64,000 nt of DNA. Source: Flammeovirga pectinis. Its GTDB lineage: Bacteria > Bacteroidota > Bacteroidia > Cytophagales > Flammeovirgaceae. The notes beneath the pieces are model-generated. The model worked only from the letters and a program-made list of their open reading frames with translations. It did no database searches and was not told where the DNA came from. Location: the NCBI RefSeq assembly GCF_003970675.1, contig NZ_CP034562.1, positions 868,001 through 932,000 on the forward strand. The letters run 5' to 3'. Positions 1 through 10,155 of the stretch are shown in pieces. Numbering within the stretch: position 1 is the first letter of the stretch; each line of letters begins with the position of its first letter. Both the position numbers and the translations under genes were made by a program.

Positions 1-3000
1 TCTATACTTAATTGGTTGGCTTCTTCCATACCGGCTTCTTCTAACGCTTGTCGGATAGCGGCAATCTGATTTCTGTAAGGTGCAATTATTCCTAAGGTTT
101 TATCAATATCAAATTCTCCCTTTTGCTCCAAGTACCTGTTTTTTGTTGCAATGGCAACTGCTGCAATTTTGCGTGCTTCTTCCATGTTTATCTTGTCAGA
201 AGTTTCTGTACTCATGGTTTGGGTTGGGAAGAAAAGTAACCTCTTCTCAGATAATAATTTTTCTAAGGCATTATAATGCTCACTAATTTTCCATTTTAAG
301 TTATCGCTTTGCCATGGTAAAGGAACAGTAGTTAAGTTACCTTGATAGAAGTGCTCGTTGGCGAAGTTACCCAATTGTTGGTGCATTCTACCTTGGTTTT
401 TTAGCATATCAAAAGCCCAATTCCAATCATTTTTCTGGCAAAGGCTGTATATTCTTTCAAAGTAAGCGGTTCTTCTGTCCGTAAGGTTTATTTCTTCTAA
501 TCCATTAAAAGAAATTTGAGACAATGCTTTATCCTGTTGTGTAATGGCTGGCAATTGTTTTTGATCACCTATTAAAATAAAGCGATTTACTCTTGTAAGT
601 AAATCCATTAATTGAGGTTCTAAAATTTGAGAGGCTTCATCTATAACAGCCATATCAAAGTCTTTCAGCCTAAATAAAGACGACCTACCAGATATACTCG
701 CTAAAGTGGTTACTACAATTCTATGTTGTTCTATTCCTTTTTTTAATGAGTTTCTATTGTTGGCTTCTTCGGCCATTTTATTCATTAAATTATTTCTCCA
801 TTGTGGTGAGCACGAATGTTCAGAACCAATACGAAGAAACTTTCTTCCATCATCTGTAGGGTGTTCAATTGCTTCATCAAGTGCCTCACAAATTTCATCA
901 ACAGCTCTGTTGGTGTAAGCAATAAACAGAATATTTCTATTGGTATCTGTTTTATAAAGTATATGTGCTAGGTTTTTAAGCATCCTAGATGTTTTCCCTG
1001 TACCAGGAGGACCTACAACAAGGCAATAATCTTCTGTAGATAATGCTTTTGAAAGTGTATTTAATTCAACTGTATTTAAATTTTTATCTTGCGCCAATGC
1101 CAACACCTCTTCGTGTGTAAACATTTTTTCTGGTTTTGTAGGCGGCTTTAACCCTAAAAGAATATCTTTTTTCTCTTTGTTGTGCCAAGTGATAAAGTTG
1201 AAAAGTCCTCTATACATAGCGTTAAAAGACGCTTCCATAAAGTCACCTTCTAAAGCCCATTTTGTATCAGCATCAAAAACTTCAGCATTACGCTGTTTAT
1301 GTCTTAATTGAACATGCACTTTATCTTTAGACATTTGAGTGATAGTCCCTTTATTAATCTGCCCTTTTGTAGCAATAGATTCACTATTATCTCTTGGGTA
1401 GATTGTTACAATATCACCTACTCTAAAATTAACAAAAGCATTTTCAGAATTTGTTCTAGTGAAAATTAATTCAGGTGTATTTTCATTAGTTTGATTTGAA
1501 TAAACTTCTAGATCGAAGAATATTTTAAAGCTATCTTTTTTTGCTCCAAAATCATCTAACCACAAAGAAGCTACTCCTTGATTAAAAATGGTATCTCCCA
1601 CTTTTGCCAATTGATGTTCCTTTGCAATAAAGCTCACAAACGAGAATAGATATGCTCGTTCAAGTTGAGATAAAGCACGTACTCCTGCAATAAATTTATT
1701 GACATCTGTTTTTGTAAAAGGCGCTGCACTCGCAAAAGCCACTTCATTGATCTGACGTAAAACATTACCAACATCTTGAAGCGTGTCTGCTTTAGCAAGT
1801 AGTAGTTCGTTTATTACAATTTGGTTTCTCGATAAGATAATAGCTTGCTCCATTGTATTGGTGTAAGTATCGTATCGGAGAGGAGATTGAATGGCTTTAG
1901 AATAGAATATCATAGGGTAGATATTCTGCTTATCTGTAGTATAGGCATCTGTTAAAATCATTTGGTACATTAATGTTTGTGCCGCATGGTTTTTCCATAA
2001 ACCTGCATTATTAAACCCTGCCTGAGGAGGTTTACCAGATTTTAATTCAACGATTCTAAATTCAGATTGATCTTTGTTTATATGTAATAAATCAAGACGT
2101 CCTTGCAATCCATATTTTGGAGAATAAAAAGAGGGTTCTATGTTGCACCCATCTTTTTCTATATTTTGTTGAGAGAAGTTATCATTAACTGTTTTGATGA
2201 TGTTTTTGAATTGGAACTCCGCATCAACCATAAATTTTTTAAAACCTTCCTTTGTTTGTAGTTCTGGTAAGGTGATGTATTCTAATGGATTGGCTTTAAA
2301 TGTTTTGGTAAATACATCTAAAAAAGAAAGTTCACTTGTACTCTCAGAATGTATGATTTCATCAAGAAAATAATTGGCAACATTCCCTAGCATCATTGGT
2401 GTACTAGAAGGAGCAGATGTAAATTTTTTGAGAAGATGAGTTAACGGAATACTACCGTTCATAGTAAAAGATTCAGCTACTGCCGTAACATCGAGTAGAT
2501 AGTCGGGTTCTACAATAAAATGTAATGGAATGAGTGCGTCATCATCATCTAAACGAGCATTAAGAAGGTGTAATTGTACTCCTTCCCATAAGCTATCCAT
2601 CATTACATCGTACATGTCATTTAAATTATGTACGCCATATTTTACTTGAATTGGGGCTTCATTTTCAGCATCATCATCTTCAATGCAAAATAGTATTTTT
2701 TTACTTTTATCAATCTTTATAACCTCTACTCTTAACTCCTCTACAAAGTTTTCTTTTTGCTTTTTAGACTCTTCAATTGTGGGTAATGGAGGGAGTGCTT
2801 CGTCAAGTTCTTCTGGTATTGGGGTATTATAAATAAGTTTTACAGTTTCGGCAACTCCGCGCATAGCAAAATGCACATCATTGATAGAAATGAATTTTGC
2901 AGATTTTCTAGATAACCGATCATTTATTCGAACTTTCTGTAATCTCCAAATTAAATGTTGGGGTAATTTTAGTTTTTGCCCAATATATGCAATCCTTGCA

Positions 3001-3155
3001 AATAGGCTTGAAAGTAAGATCTTTTCTTCTTTAGTTTGCTCTTTGCATAACCATTCTAGTAAATCTTTAATTCGATGGTGTTTTTGTAAGTTAGAAAAAG
3101 AATCATCAGTTAAAGTTTTTGTGATGTAACTATAGTAATCTTTTGCATTAAGCAT
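1..3155 (-). CDS. PD-(D/E)XK nuclease / UPF1-Dna2-like superfamily 1 helicase, C-terminus outside window
   Basis: An open frame runs from an ATG at 3155 to the window edge, giving about 1051 visible residues. The middle holds a PD-(D/E)XK nuclease signature: Asp355 in GRLDLL, then Glu370 and Lys372 in VELKSGK, as in RecB, Cas4 and Dna2 nucleases. After it come helicase motifs: Walker A GPPGTGKT (715-722), motif Ia-like IAYTNRAVDEI, motif II DEAS (839-842) and a GDQKQLPAI motif III. This layout matches Dna2/UPF1-type helicases fused to a nuclease, which process DNA ends or flaps. The first 300 residues match nothing I recognise. The last helicase motifs lie beyond the left edge. The fused enzyme class is well supported; its exact role (repair, recombination or defence) is not. 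The gene stands alone, divergent from the lipoprotein gene at 3404. Confidence 0.85.
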   Translation of the reverse strand, partial: MLNAKDYYSYITKTLTDDSFSNLQKHHRIKDLLEWLCKEQTKEEKILLSSLFARIAYIGQKLKLPQHLIWRLQKVRINDRLSRKSAKFISINDVHFAMRGVAETVKLIYNTPIPEELDEALPPLPTIEESKKQKENFVEELRVEVIKIDKSKKILFCIEDDDAENEAPIQVKYGVHNLNDMYDVMMDSLWEGVQLHLLNARLDDDDALIPLHFIVEPDYLLDVTAVAESFTMNGSIPLTHLLKKFTSAPSSTPMMLGNVANYFLDEIIHSESTSELSFLDVFTKTFKANPLEYITLPELQTKEGFKKFMVDAEFQFKNIIKTVNDNFSQQNIEKDGCNIEPSFYSPKYGLQGRLDLLHINKDQSEFRIVELKSGKPPQAGFNNAGLWKNHAAQTLMYQMILTDAYTTDKQNIYPMIFYSKAIQSPLRYDTYTNTMEQAIILSRNQIVINELLLAKADTLQDVGNVLRQINEVAFASAAPFTKTDVNKFIAGVRALSQLERAYLFSFVSFIAKEHQLAKVGDTIFNQGVASLWLDDFGAKKDSFKIFFDLEVYSNQTNENTPELIFTRTNSENAFVNFRVGDIVTIYPRDNSESIATKGQINKGTITQMSKDKVHVQLRHKQRNAEVFDADTKWALEGDFMEASFNAMYRGLFNFITWHNKEKKDILLGLKPPTKPEKMFTHEEVLALAQDKNLNTVELNTLSKALSTEDYCLVVGPPGTGKTSRMLKNLAHILYKTDTNRNILFIAYTNRAVDEICEALDEAIEHPTDDGRKFLRIGSEHSCSPQWRNNLMNKMAEEANNRNSLKKGIEQHRIVVTTLASISGRSSLFRLKDFDMAVIDEASQILEPQLMDLLTRVNRFILIGDQKQLPAITQQDKALSQISFNGLEEINLTDRRTAYFERIYSLCQKNDWNWAFDMLKNQGRMHQQLGNFANEHFYQGNLTTVPLPWQSDNLKWKISEHYNALEKLLSEKRLLFFPTQTMSTETSDKINMEEARKIAAVAIATKNRYLEQKGEFDIDKTLGIIAPYRNQIAAIRQALEEAGMEEANQLSI

Positions 3156-3403
3156 TTTCTACGTTGTTGTTTTAGTAAATCTTATTAGATTTGTTTAAAT
3201 CTTATAATACAAGATATAAATATCAATATTAATATTCTTAAAAATAATGTTGTAAGTATTTATTACAAAATTGTAGTATTTTAATAAAAACTAACTCAGC
3301 TTCAAATATTGTCTTAACTTCAATTAACAATAATTTGATTACCCAATTATTGAGATTGAATGTTGAATGTTTTCAGACTGACATAAAAAGTAAACTATTT
3401 ATT

Positions 3404-5101
3404 ATGAATTTCAAGAATCTTTATCCGCGAAAGTACCTTTCTTTTGCGTTGTTGTCTTCAACTCTATTAGCATGTGGACCAAAATTAGATGAGATTATTA
3501 TTCCTCCATTAGAAGATTATGCTGTAGGCATACCAATTTTAAATGGAGACGTGGGGTTTAAACAACTATTATCACAACAAGATGTAGACAATGTAGTTGT
3601 AGAGAACGATACCATCTTTTTTTCTTTTACAGATACAATGGAAGTCGCTTCTACAGATGATATTGTAAAAGCGTTTGGTAGTACAAATACTGATGATTTC
3701 TTTAGTATCGATTTTCCAAACCCAATTACGGGGGTAAGTGTTCCGTTTCCTGCAGGAGGAGTTAGCCTTGGTTTTACAACAGATCCTTCAAATTGTGCAG
3801 GAGCAGATTATTGTATTGAATTGCAAAATGAAATTGCCTCTGTATCTTATTTAAGATTTGAAGAAGGGAATATGATTGTAGAATATTCTGGTAATGCAGG
3901 TGATCAGTTTACCATGTCTTTATCAAATGTTTTAAGAAATGGTACTAGCACAACGCTTACCGAGACAAATACAATCTTAGCAAGTTCTGCAGGCGCTGAC
4001 ATAAGAACAGCTATAGATTTAGCTTCTATTGAATTTGATATGTCGCAAACTCCAACATTAACACTTACATTGGTTGATGGTTCAGGAACAGCATCAGGTT
4101 CTTTATCGAGTATTAGTTTATCTAGATCGAATGCTACAGATAGATTAAAATTATTATTTCCATCAGGTTTAAGTGATGCATCTTTCGATATCCCAAATGA
4201 AACTGTTGATACAGATTATTTGAGTGATATCTTTCCAGCAGGAGCAGACATTGCTTTCGCGAACCCAACTATAAATTTTCAATTTAATAATCCAATTGGA
4301 GCTACTGTTGGCTTGGATTTAGGTTCTGGTTCGACAGGTGGAATGATTGCTATTACAGAAAATTCTACCATTCCTGTTTCGTTTAATTCTAATAAAAATG
4401 ATGCAGACAATGTTGTCGGTTGTTCGCAAGTAATTAATGTATCTCCAGCAGTAGATTTTGATGACCCTACTATTACATCAAAATTTATGTGTGATGCAGG
4501 AGCAATACTAAGTGCAAGACCAACACAAATACAGTTTGGTGGTCAAGCGAGTTACGATGTACCTCCAGGATCGGAGATATTCTTTAGTAATGAAGATCAT
4601 GTACAAGCAGTGTTTTCTACTAGATTACCATTACATATTGGATTTACTGGAATGACGTACAATAGTGGTTCTTCTATGGATTTAGATTTTTCTTCAGAAA
4701 TTCAAGATATTAATGTAGCAACTTTAAGAACTCAAGTAAACAATAGATTACCAATTAGTGGTTCTATGATTCTAACTACTAAAACTTCTGAAAATGGATC
4801 TATTACTGCTGTTATTCCAGTTAATGGAGGTCAATTAGGCAACTCATTAATAGAAGCAGCTACTACAGATGCAAATGGAGAGAATGCACAAGAGACTGAA
4901 AACTATTTAGAAACAAGTCTTACACAAGAACAGGTTCAAGCCATTTTGAATGCAGGTTATATTGATATCGCATTTGGTTTACAAGCCGATGCAGATACAA
5001 CGAACTCTACTCTAGATCCTGTATTAATTTTGGATAGTCAGACCATGACTTTAGAAATGGGATTATTGCTGAATGCAACCATCGACCCTGACTCTGAATA
5101 A
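3404..5101 (+). CDS. large hypothetical lipoprotein
   Basis: The protein has 565 residues if started at the ATG at 3404. That start places a clean lipoprotein signal (MNFKNLYPRK, then a hydrophobic stretch ending LLAC) with the lipid Cys at residue 24. The open frame extends upstream to 3335, but that adds 23 residues with no signal character. The mature part is rich in Ser, Thr, Asp and Asn and looks like beta-sandwich surface protein, with no catalytic motif that I recognise. It lies 32 bases upstream of a DUF5723-type barrel gene in the same direction, so the two are probably co-transcribed and may form a lipoprotein-barrel pair at the outer membrane. Function unknown. Confidence 0.8.
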   Translation: MNFKNLYPRKYLSFALLSSTLLACGPKLDEIIIPPLEDYAVGIPILNGDVGFKQLLSQQDVDNVVVENDTIFFSFTDTMEVASTDDIVKAFGSTNTDDFFSIDFPNPITGVSVPFPAGGVSLGFTTDPSNCAGADYCIELQNEIASVSYLRFEEGNMIVEYSGNAGDQFTMSLSNVLRNGTSTTLTETNTILASSAGADIRTAIDLASIEFDMSQTPTLTLTLVDGSGTASGSLSSISLSRSNATDRLKLLFPSGLSDASFDIPNETVDTDYLSDIFPAGADIAFANPTINFQFNNPIGATVGLDLGSGSTGGMIAITENSTIPVSFNSNKNDADNVVGCSQVINVSPAVDFDDPTITSKFMCDAGAILSARPTQIQFGGQASYDVPPGSEIFFSNEDHVQAVFSTRLPLHIGFTGMTYNSGSSMDLDFSSEIQDINVATLRTQVNNRLPISGSMILTTKTSENGSITAVIPVNGGQLGNSLIEAATTDANGENAQETENYLETSLTQEQVQAILNAGYIDIAFGLQADADTTNSTLDPVLILDSQTMTLEMGLLLNATIDPDSE

Positions 5102-5133
5102 TAACAACCTCTTCAATTTGTAAAGAAACTAAT

Positions 5134-6525
5134 ATGAAATTATTAAAATATATACTCATTAGCACTGCTGTTTTGTTTATAAGCAATACGAGTAGTTTTG
5201 CACAGCAAGTAAATACACTTTACTTCATGAATAGTGTACCACAAGCTATTCAATATAACCCTGCGAAGAAGTCTGAATACAAATGGTCTGTATCGTTTCC
5301 AGTTACTAATATTTCTGCAAATGTGTACAACCAGTTTAATCTAGATGATGTAACTTACCAAGAGAATAACAAAACGTACCTTGATATTGATGGCTTTTTA
5401 AATAAGCTTGATAAAACAAACGAACAGTATTCTTCTGTATCATCAGAACTATTTGGTATTTACTTCCAGAAGGATAGATTTGGGGTAAATCTTACGGCAA
5501 ATGTATCTTCTTATGAGCATTTAACGTACTCTAAAGACTTATTTAAAACAGTATTAAAAGGGCCAGCCCAAGAAGGGACTTTAGGAAATACTCAAGATTT
5601 TAATTCTATAGCCAATATCTACGCATTTTATGATATTTCTTTGGGTGGTAACTATAAAGTAAATGATAAATTTGTAATAGGTGCTAGAATGAAATTAATG
5701 TTTGGTACATACAATATTAAAGCAAAAATTAATGGTTCATTATTACAAGGTGATGGAGCAAATATGCCAATAGATATTTCAGGTAATGTTGATATAGAAG
5801 CAAATGGACTTGGAGATATTGTTGATGCTGACGGACAGATTGATATTGATGATGAGGAACCTTTAAATTCACTATCAGAATTTTCTAATGTTGGTTTCGC
5901 AGTAGATTTAGGTGCTGTTTATCAGTACGATGAGAAATTAACTTTTGAGGCTTCAGTAAGAAACTTAGGGGCTATTTTCTGGCAAGATGATAGAAAATAC
6001 AATTACAATGCTTCTTTAGCAGATCTTTCGTACTCAGGTATGAACCCAACTGATATCTTAAATGGCGAAACAGACGATAGTTTCCCTACGTTCTCCGATT
6101 CATTGGTTTTTAAACCAACTGATGGAACCGATAGCAAAAATACAACTTTGCCAACTACAGTAAACTTAGCGGCTACTTATGAGGTTTGGCAACATTCAAC
6201 AGCAGGTGCTTTGTTCTCTCAAACATTTTATGAAGGAGAATATTATCCATCTTTAACTTTATCTATTGACAAGCAATTTGGTAAGTTCTTCGGTTTAGGA
6301 TTAAGTTATACAATGGATAAAGCAAGTTATGCTAACGTTGGTGCATTAGTATCTTTTGGCTTTCCTGGTTTCCAAATGTATGTTGTTTCAGATAATTTAA
6401 TTACTGCGGGTTTACAATGGGATAAAGCAAAGACTGCAAACTTGCGTTTTGGTGTTAACTTGCCTTTTGGTAAAGTAGAAAATAAAGATGCTATTGATAG
6501 AAAATTAGAGAAGAGATTAAACTAG
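5134..6525 (+). CDS. outer-membrane beta-barrel protein, DUF5723-like
   Basis: The 463-residue protein has a signal peptide ending SSFAQQ near residue 24. An early segment, LYFMNSVPQAIQYNPA, resembles the start of DUF5723/PorQ-like barrels of Bacteroidota. The rest alternates short polar and aromatic strands, and late segments such as FGLGLSYTM and LRFGVNLPFGK are typical of closing barrel strands. An insert around 205-250 is rich in Asp and Gly and may be a surface loop. It probably sits in the outer membrane as partner of the preceding lipoprotein. The family call rests on recognition of the N-terminal pattern; no specific substrate can be named. Confidence 0.7.
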   Translation: MKLLKYILISTAVLFISNTSSFAQQVNTLYFMNSVPQAIQYNPAKKSEYKWSVSFPVTNISANVYNQFNLDDVTYQENNKTYLDIDGFLNKLDKTNEQYSSVSSELFGIYFQKDRFGVNLTANVSSYEHLTYSKDLFKTVLKGPAQEGTLGNTQDFNSIANIYAFYDISLGGNYKVNDKFVIGARMKLMFGTYNIKAKINGSLLQGDGANMPIDISGNVDIEANGLGDIVDADGQIDIDDEEPLNSLSEFSNVGFAVDLGAVYQYDEKLTFEASVRNLGAIFWQDDRKYNYNASLADLSYSGMNPTDILNGETDDSFPTFSDSLVFKPTDGTDSKNTTLPTTVNLAATYEVWQHSTAGALFSQTFYEGEYYPSLTLSIDKQFGKFFGLGLSYTMDKASYANVGALVSFGFPGFQMYVVSDNLITAGLQWDKAKTANLRFGVNLPFGKVENKDAIDRKLEKRLN

Positions 6526-6549
6526 TTTTCAATTAATTATTACATAATT

Positions 6550-6585
6550 AAGGCTATTACGAGAGTTGATTCTTGTAATAGCCTT
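6550..6585. terminator. bidirectional terminator between convergent genes
   Basis: AAGGCTATTAC (6550-6560) pairs with GTAATAGCCTT (6575-6585), and the stem extends inward through a G-T pair. A T-run follows on the + strand at about 6590-6596. It lies between convergent genes and can serve both. Confidence 0.8.
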
Positions 6586-6593
6586 TCGATTTT

Positions 6594-7376
6594 TTATAAG
6601 AGTTGTGGTAATAGAGTTTGAATAACTTTTCTCTCTTTTTTATCTATTCCCCATAAATAGCCGTCAGTATCTAAATAAATACCTTGCCCTCTTATTTCTG
6701 TAGAAATAGTAGCTTCATAAATTAACTCACTTCCCATTTCAGGAAAGGACAAAATGTATAATTCTTTAAAATGATGATGCGTACATAGTAGTCTTCCATC
6801 TTCTAATAATATTCCACCAGAGATACTGTAAGGCGAAACTTTATCAATTAAATCTTTTGGAAGAACCCAACCTGCAACTCTTCTCCATTCTTTATCATAT
6901 TTAATTAATTGAGTCCATGATACATCTCTATTTTTCTGTTTCTTACCCTCATTATTATAGTGGGCAAACATAACATAATAGAAATTATCTTTTTCGACTA
7001 CCCATGTACAAGACCCATTTTCAATGCCAAAACTATGTGTACCAACATGCTCTAATGTATGTGTGTTCCAAATTTCTATAGAGCTATGCATTGGTATTTG
7101 AGGGTAATTAGAATGTGCACAATACAGCAAAGAATCTTTAATAAATCCACTATTTAAATGGTGTAATCTATCATCAGACCAACTTTTAATTTCTAAGCCC
7201 TCTTTTCGGTCTCTTTTAATAATGGTGGCATTGTCAATTACATAAAAGAAACTACTGTCTGCACATACGGCTTGTCTTGCATGTGGGGCATCAAATATTT
7301 TAATTGTTGCTGTAGACTGAGCAAGTAAACTATTAATTACTACAGTAAATAATAGAACTGATAATAAGTATTTCAT
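6594..7376 (-). CDS. exported hypothetical protein, possible beta-propeller
   Basis: The 260-residue protein has a signal peptide (MKYLLSVLLFTVVINSLLAQ). The mature chain has repeating units with the pattern short strand, turn, aromatic strand, for example SSFFYVIDNATI, SLLYCAHSNYP, NFYYVMFAHY, GRLLCTHHHF and GYLWGIDKK. This looks like a small YncE-like propeller, but the assignment is by pattern only. The gene begins 14 bases after the TonB-dependent receptor gene and should share its transcript. That suggests a periplasmic or surface partner in uptake of the same ligand. No catalytic residues are recognisable. Confidence 0.65.
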   Translation of the reverse strand: MKYLLSVLLFTVVINSLLAQSTATIKIFDAPHARQAVCADSSFFYVIDNATIIKRDRKEGLEIKSWSDDRLHHLNSGFIKDSLLYCAHSNYPQIPMHSSIEIWNTHTLEHVGTHSFGIENGSCTWVVEKDNFYYVMFAHYNNEGKKQKNRDVSWTQLIKYDKEWRRVAGWVLPKDLIDKVSPYSISGGILLEDGRLLCTHHHFKELYILSFPEMGSELIYEATISTEIRGQGIYLDTDGYLWGIDKKERKVIQTLLPQLL

Positions 7377-7390
7377 GATTGGATAAGTAA

Positions 7391-10072
7391 TTATAATTCA
7401 AACTTTAAACCTACAGTAACGGTTGGGCCGTATTGCTCCGTTTGGTGTAAAATGGGTTGATCAATTGGGTTGCCGTAAGTTTCTATTTCCATTTGGTTTG
7501 TCAGGTTATTCATCTGTGTAAAGACCGTAAATGAATTGTTGATATGGTAACTTGCAGAAAGGTCTAAATGAAACTGAGAATTAAAATAAACATCTCTATC
7601 TTCTCTGTCAGCAACGCTAATTAATAGCGGTCCTCTGTAATTACCTGCAAGGGCAATCATGAAACCATTTTTAGGATTATCGTAAGTTAAGATTACATTG
7701 GCCATGTCTCTAGGGCTATTTCCCATTACAACAGTTCTACCGTCTTCAAGCTCTTGTTCTGAGAGTGTGAAAGTATAATTAGCCATAATGTTTACCCATT
7801 TAAACATAGGAATGTTTAAGTCTTTTAGGTTTTTATTGTAGGCCACTTCAAAACCATATAAATGAGAACTGCCACCATTTTCTGGCTTAGAAATTTCCCA
7901 TTGTTGGCCATCTCTTTCTTCTATATTTTTAGACGTGTAAATCTGGTTTTCTAAGAATTTTGCAAACATACCAAAGGTAAAATAACCCATATTTGAAGTA
8001 TATCGCTCAAAAATAAAATCAAAATTGGTAGACGTAACAGGCTTAAGGTTTGGGTTACTTAAACTAATCGTATAATTCTCATCGTCTATAACCTCTCTAG
8101 GTATTAAAGATGTAAAAGAAGGTCTACTTAATCCTTGTGCAACAGCTGCTTTTAGAGATGTTCGTTCATCAAATCTATAAACCGCATTTATAGAGGGGAG
8201 TATATTTATATAATCTGAGTTATCAGAAAGTGTACGTATATAATCCCCGTTGTCTTCATTGAATTCATCAAAACTATACCCGTTTTTTGTATGTTCCACT
8301 CTAGCACCAATAAGCGTATTAAACTTTGATGTCCATTGTAGGTCAGCTATCAAATAGGCAGCGTTTATCATCTCATCTGCTTGGTAATTCTGGTTTCTAA
8401 TACTGTACACTTCAGTAGGGGCATCTAAAGGTAGATTTTGATATTCACTATCTGTAAACCTTAAATCTCTTCTGTAGAATGTACCTGTTTGCATATAAAT
8501 AGACTCATTATTTTGTTGCATATACCTTCTTGCCGTATTGGTTTTGTCTTTATGCCAAAGTTTATAACCAGAAGATAAAGTAGATTGCTCTCCTAAAAAC
8601 TTGAAAGGTACGGAAGCGTTTATCACAAATGAGTTGTCTATTTCTTGATTTTCCTTGGTATCTAAACGCACAGGTTTATTCATTTCTAGTAAGTTGTTAG
8701 GGTCAATCTTCATCGTTCCATCTAACCCCCAAGGATCCATTCCTTCAATTTTATCAACACCAACATTTCTAGTAAAGTAGTATTGTGTTCCATCAGGTTC
8801 GTCAACAGTAGTAACAATATGAGTGGCTTTATAATCTAAAGTAATTCCATTTTTAAAAGTATGGTCACCACCAATACCAAACATATCCATTACTGTTCTT
8901 TTTGCACGAGTTTGCGTTTCTCTATCTTCAGAGAATTTAGAAAGAGAAGCGTCAGGACTGTTATCAACATAATCATAGTTAAAATTGGTTCTTCCTCTTC
9001 TTCTATCATCATTAAAAAAGTTAGAATTGTAAGATGCTCTAATAGTATGGTCTTTATTAAATTGATAATCCATGCCAACATTGTAACCGTAACGTATTCT
9101 TCTTACATCATAATCATTCCAACGTTTTCTAGACAATTGATCATCATCGTTTAAAGTGTACTCTTCTAATACAGTACCTCTATTTGTTTGGTAGTAGTTA
9201 CCTGTAGCAAAAATGCCTAGCTTATCATTAAAAAAGCGGTTACCGATATACAAACTATGGTTTTGCTGCCCAAGTCCCCAGCCATCATTAAAAGGGTCTG
9301 CATGAAAGTTTTTACCACCACTTGTAACACCTTTGATAGACAATTCTGAAGGAGCATCTTTTAATGAAAAATTGACAGCACCACCAATTGCACCACCATC
9401 CATATCTGGCGTTAATGTTTTCTTTATTTCTATTGATTCCATGATATCTGCAGACATAAAGTCTAGAGCGGCTCCTCTGCTTTCTTCTCCACCAGGCATT
9501 GGCGTTCCATTCATTTGTACTTGATTGTACTCCGAAGCCATTCCTCTAATCTGAATATTTTGCCCTTCTCCTCGGTTTCTAACAATAGAAATACCAGGTA
9601 TTCTTTGTAATGCTTCAGCTCCGTTTCTATCTGGCATTGTAGAGAACTGTTCAGACGATACAATATTTTTTATTCCAATTGCATTCTTTTGCTCGTTTAA
9701 AGATTTTGCTTGCCCTTTGGTGTATTCACCATAAACGGTAACACCATCCAATTCGGTAATATCAGATTGCATTTTTATCTGCAATTTAAATGTTGCAGAC
9801 TGTAACGAAATAGATACATTCTCTTTATCAAAGCCTAAGTAATAGGCAGAGATAATGTATTCTCCATACGGTACATTTTTAATAGAATAGTTGCCATCTG
9901 CATCTGTTACTACTCCAAAGGCTGTATTTTCTAAAGTGACTTGTGCGTAAGGTAATGCGTCTCCAGAAGGGTCGATAACTTTTCCTTCAATACTGCCATT
10001 ATTTTGAGCGTAGTTCTGAAAGGATATTCCGCAAAAGAATACCGTAAAAATTAGGTAATAAACTGATTTCAT
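7391..10072 (-). CDS. TonB-dependent outer-membrane receptor
   Basis: The 893-residue protein has a signal peptide ending near NYAQ (residue 23). A carboxypeptidase-regulatory-like domain follows (about 26-110, GSIEGKVIDPSGDALPYAQV). Then come a TonB-box-like segment (DGVTVYGEY), a plug domain (about 125-245, with ALQRIPGISIVRNRGEGQ and VQIRG-type motifs) and a 22-strand barrel ending in TVTVGLKFEL with terminal aromatic and Leu. It is not a SusC: it is shorter and no SusD lies beside it. The plug resembles receptors of the TonB-Xanth-Caul type. It imports an unknown ligand using TonB energy. The downstream propeller-like gene is its likely partner. Confidence 0.85.
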   Translation of the reverse strand: MKSVYYLIFTVFFCGISFQNYAQNNGSIEGKVIDPSGDALPYAQVTLENTAFGVVTDADGNYSIKNVPYGEYIISAYYLGFDKENVSISLQSATFKLQIKMQSDITELDGVTVYGEYTKGQAKSLNEQKNAIGIKNIVSSEQFSTMPDRNGAEALQRIPGISIVRNRGEGQNIQIRGMASEYNQVQMNGTPMPGGEESRGAALDFMSADIMESIEIKKTLTPDMDGGAIGGAVNFSLKDAPSELSIKGVTSGGKNFHADPFNDGWGLGQQNHSLYIGNRFFNDKLGIFATGNYYQTNRGTVLEEYTLNDDDQLSRKRWNDYDVRRIRYGYNVGMDYQFNKDHTIRASYNSNFFNDDRRRGRTNFNYDYVDNSPDASLSKFSEDRETQTRAKRTVMDMFGIGGDHTFKNGITLDYKATHIVTTVDEPDGTQYYFTRNVGVDKIEGMDPWGLDGTMKIDPNNLLEMNKPVRLDTKENQEIDNSFVINASVPFKFLGEQSTLSSGYKLWHKDKTNTARRYMQQNNESIYMQTGTFYRRDLRFTDSEYQNLPLDAPTEVYSIRNQNYQADEMINAAYLIADLQWTSKFNTLIGARVEHTKNGYSFDEFNEDNGDYIRTLSDNSDYINILPSINAVYRFDERTSLKAAVAQGLSRPSFTSLIPREVIDDENYTISLSNPNLKPVTSTNFDFIFERYTSNMGYFTFGMFAKFLENQIYTSKNIEERDGQQWEISKPENGGSSHLYGFEVAYNKNLKDLNIPMFKWVNIMANYTFTLSEQELEDGRTVVMGNSPRDMANVILTYDNPKNGFMIALAGNYRGPLLISVADREDRDVYFNSQFHLDLSASYHINNSFTVFTQMNNLTNQMEIETYGNPIDQPILHQTEQYGPTVTVGLKFEL

Positions 10073-10147
10073 AATTGGTTGAAAGTTTTTAAAATTGGTT
10101 TTAATCTTTAGATAAGATCAATGCTTTTGTTTGTTATTTTGATGCTG

Positions 10148-10155
10148 CAAAAGTA
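10148..10155 (-). promoter_or_regulatory. putative -7 box of the TonB-receptor gene
   Basis: Read on the minus strand this is TACTTTTG, a match to the Bacteroidota TAnnTTTG -7 element, 76 bases before the receptor ATG. No good TTG -33 element is seen. Confidence 0.45.

Noticed and set aside
8861-9154. 97-residue + strand frame inside the TonB-receptor gene
   Set aside because: Shadow of a long minus-strand gene; hydrophobic and Ile-rich without a plausible start signal.
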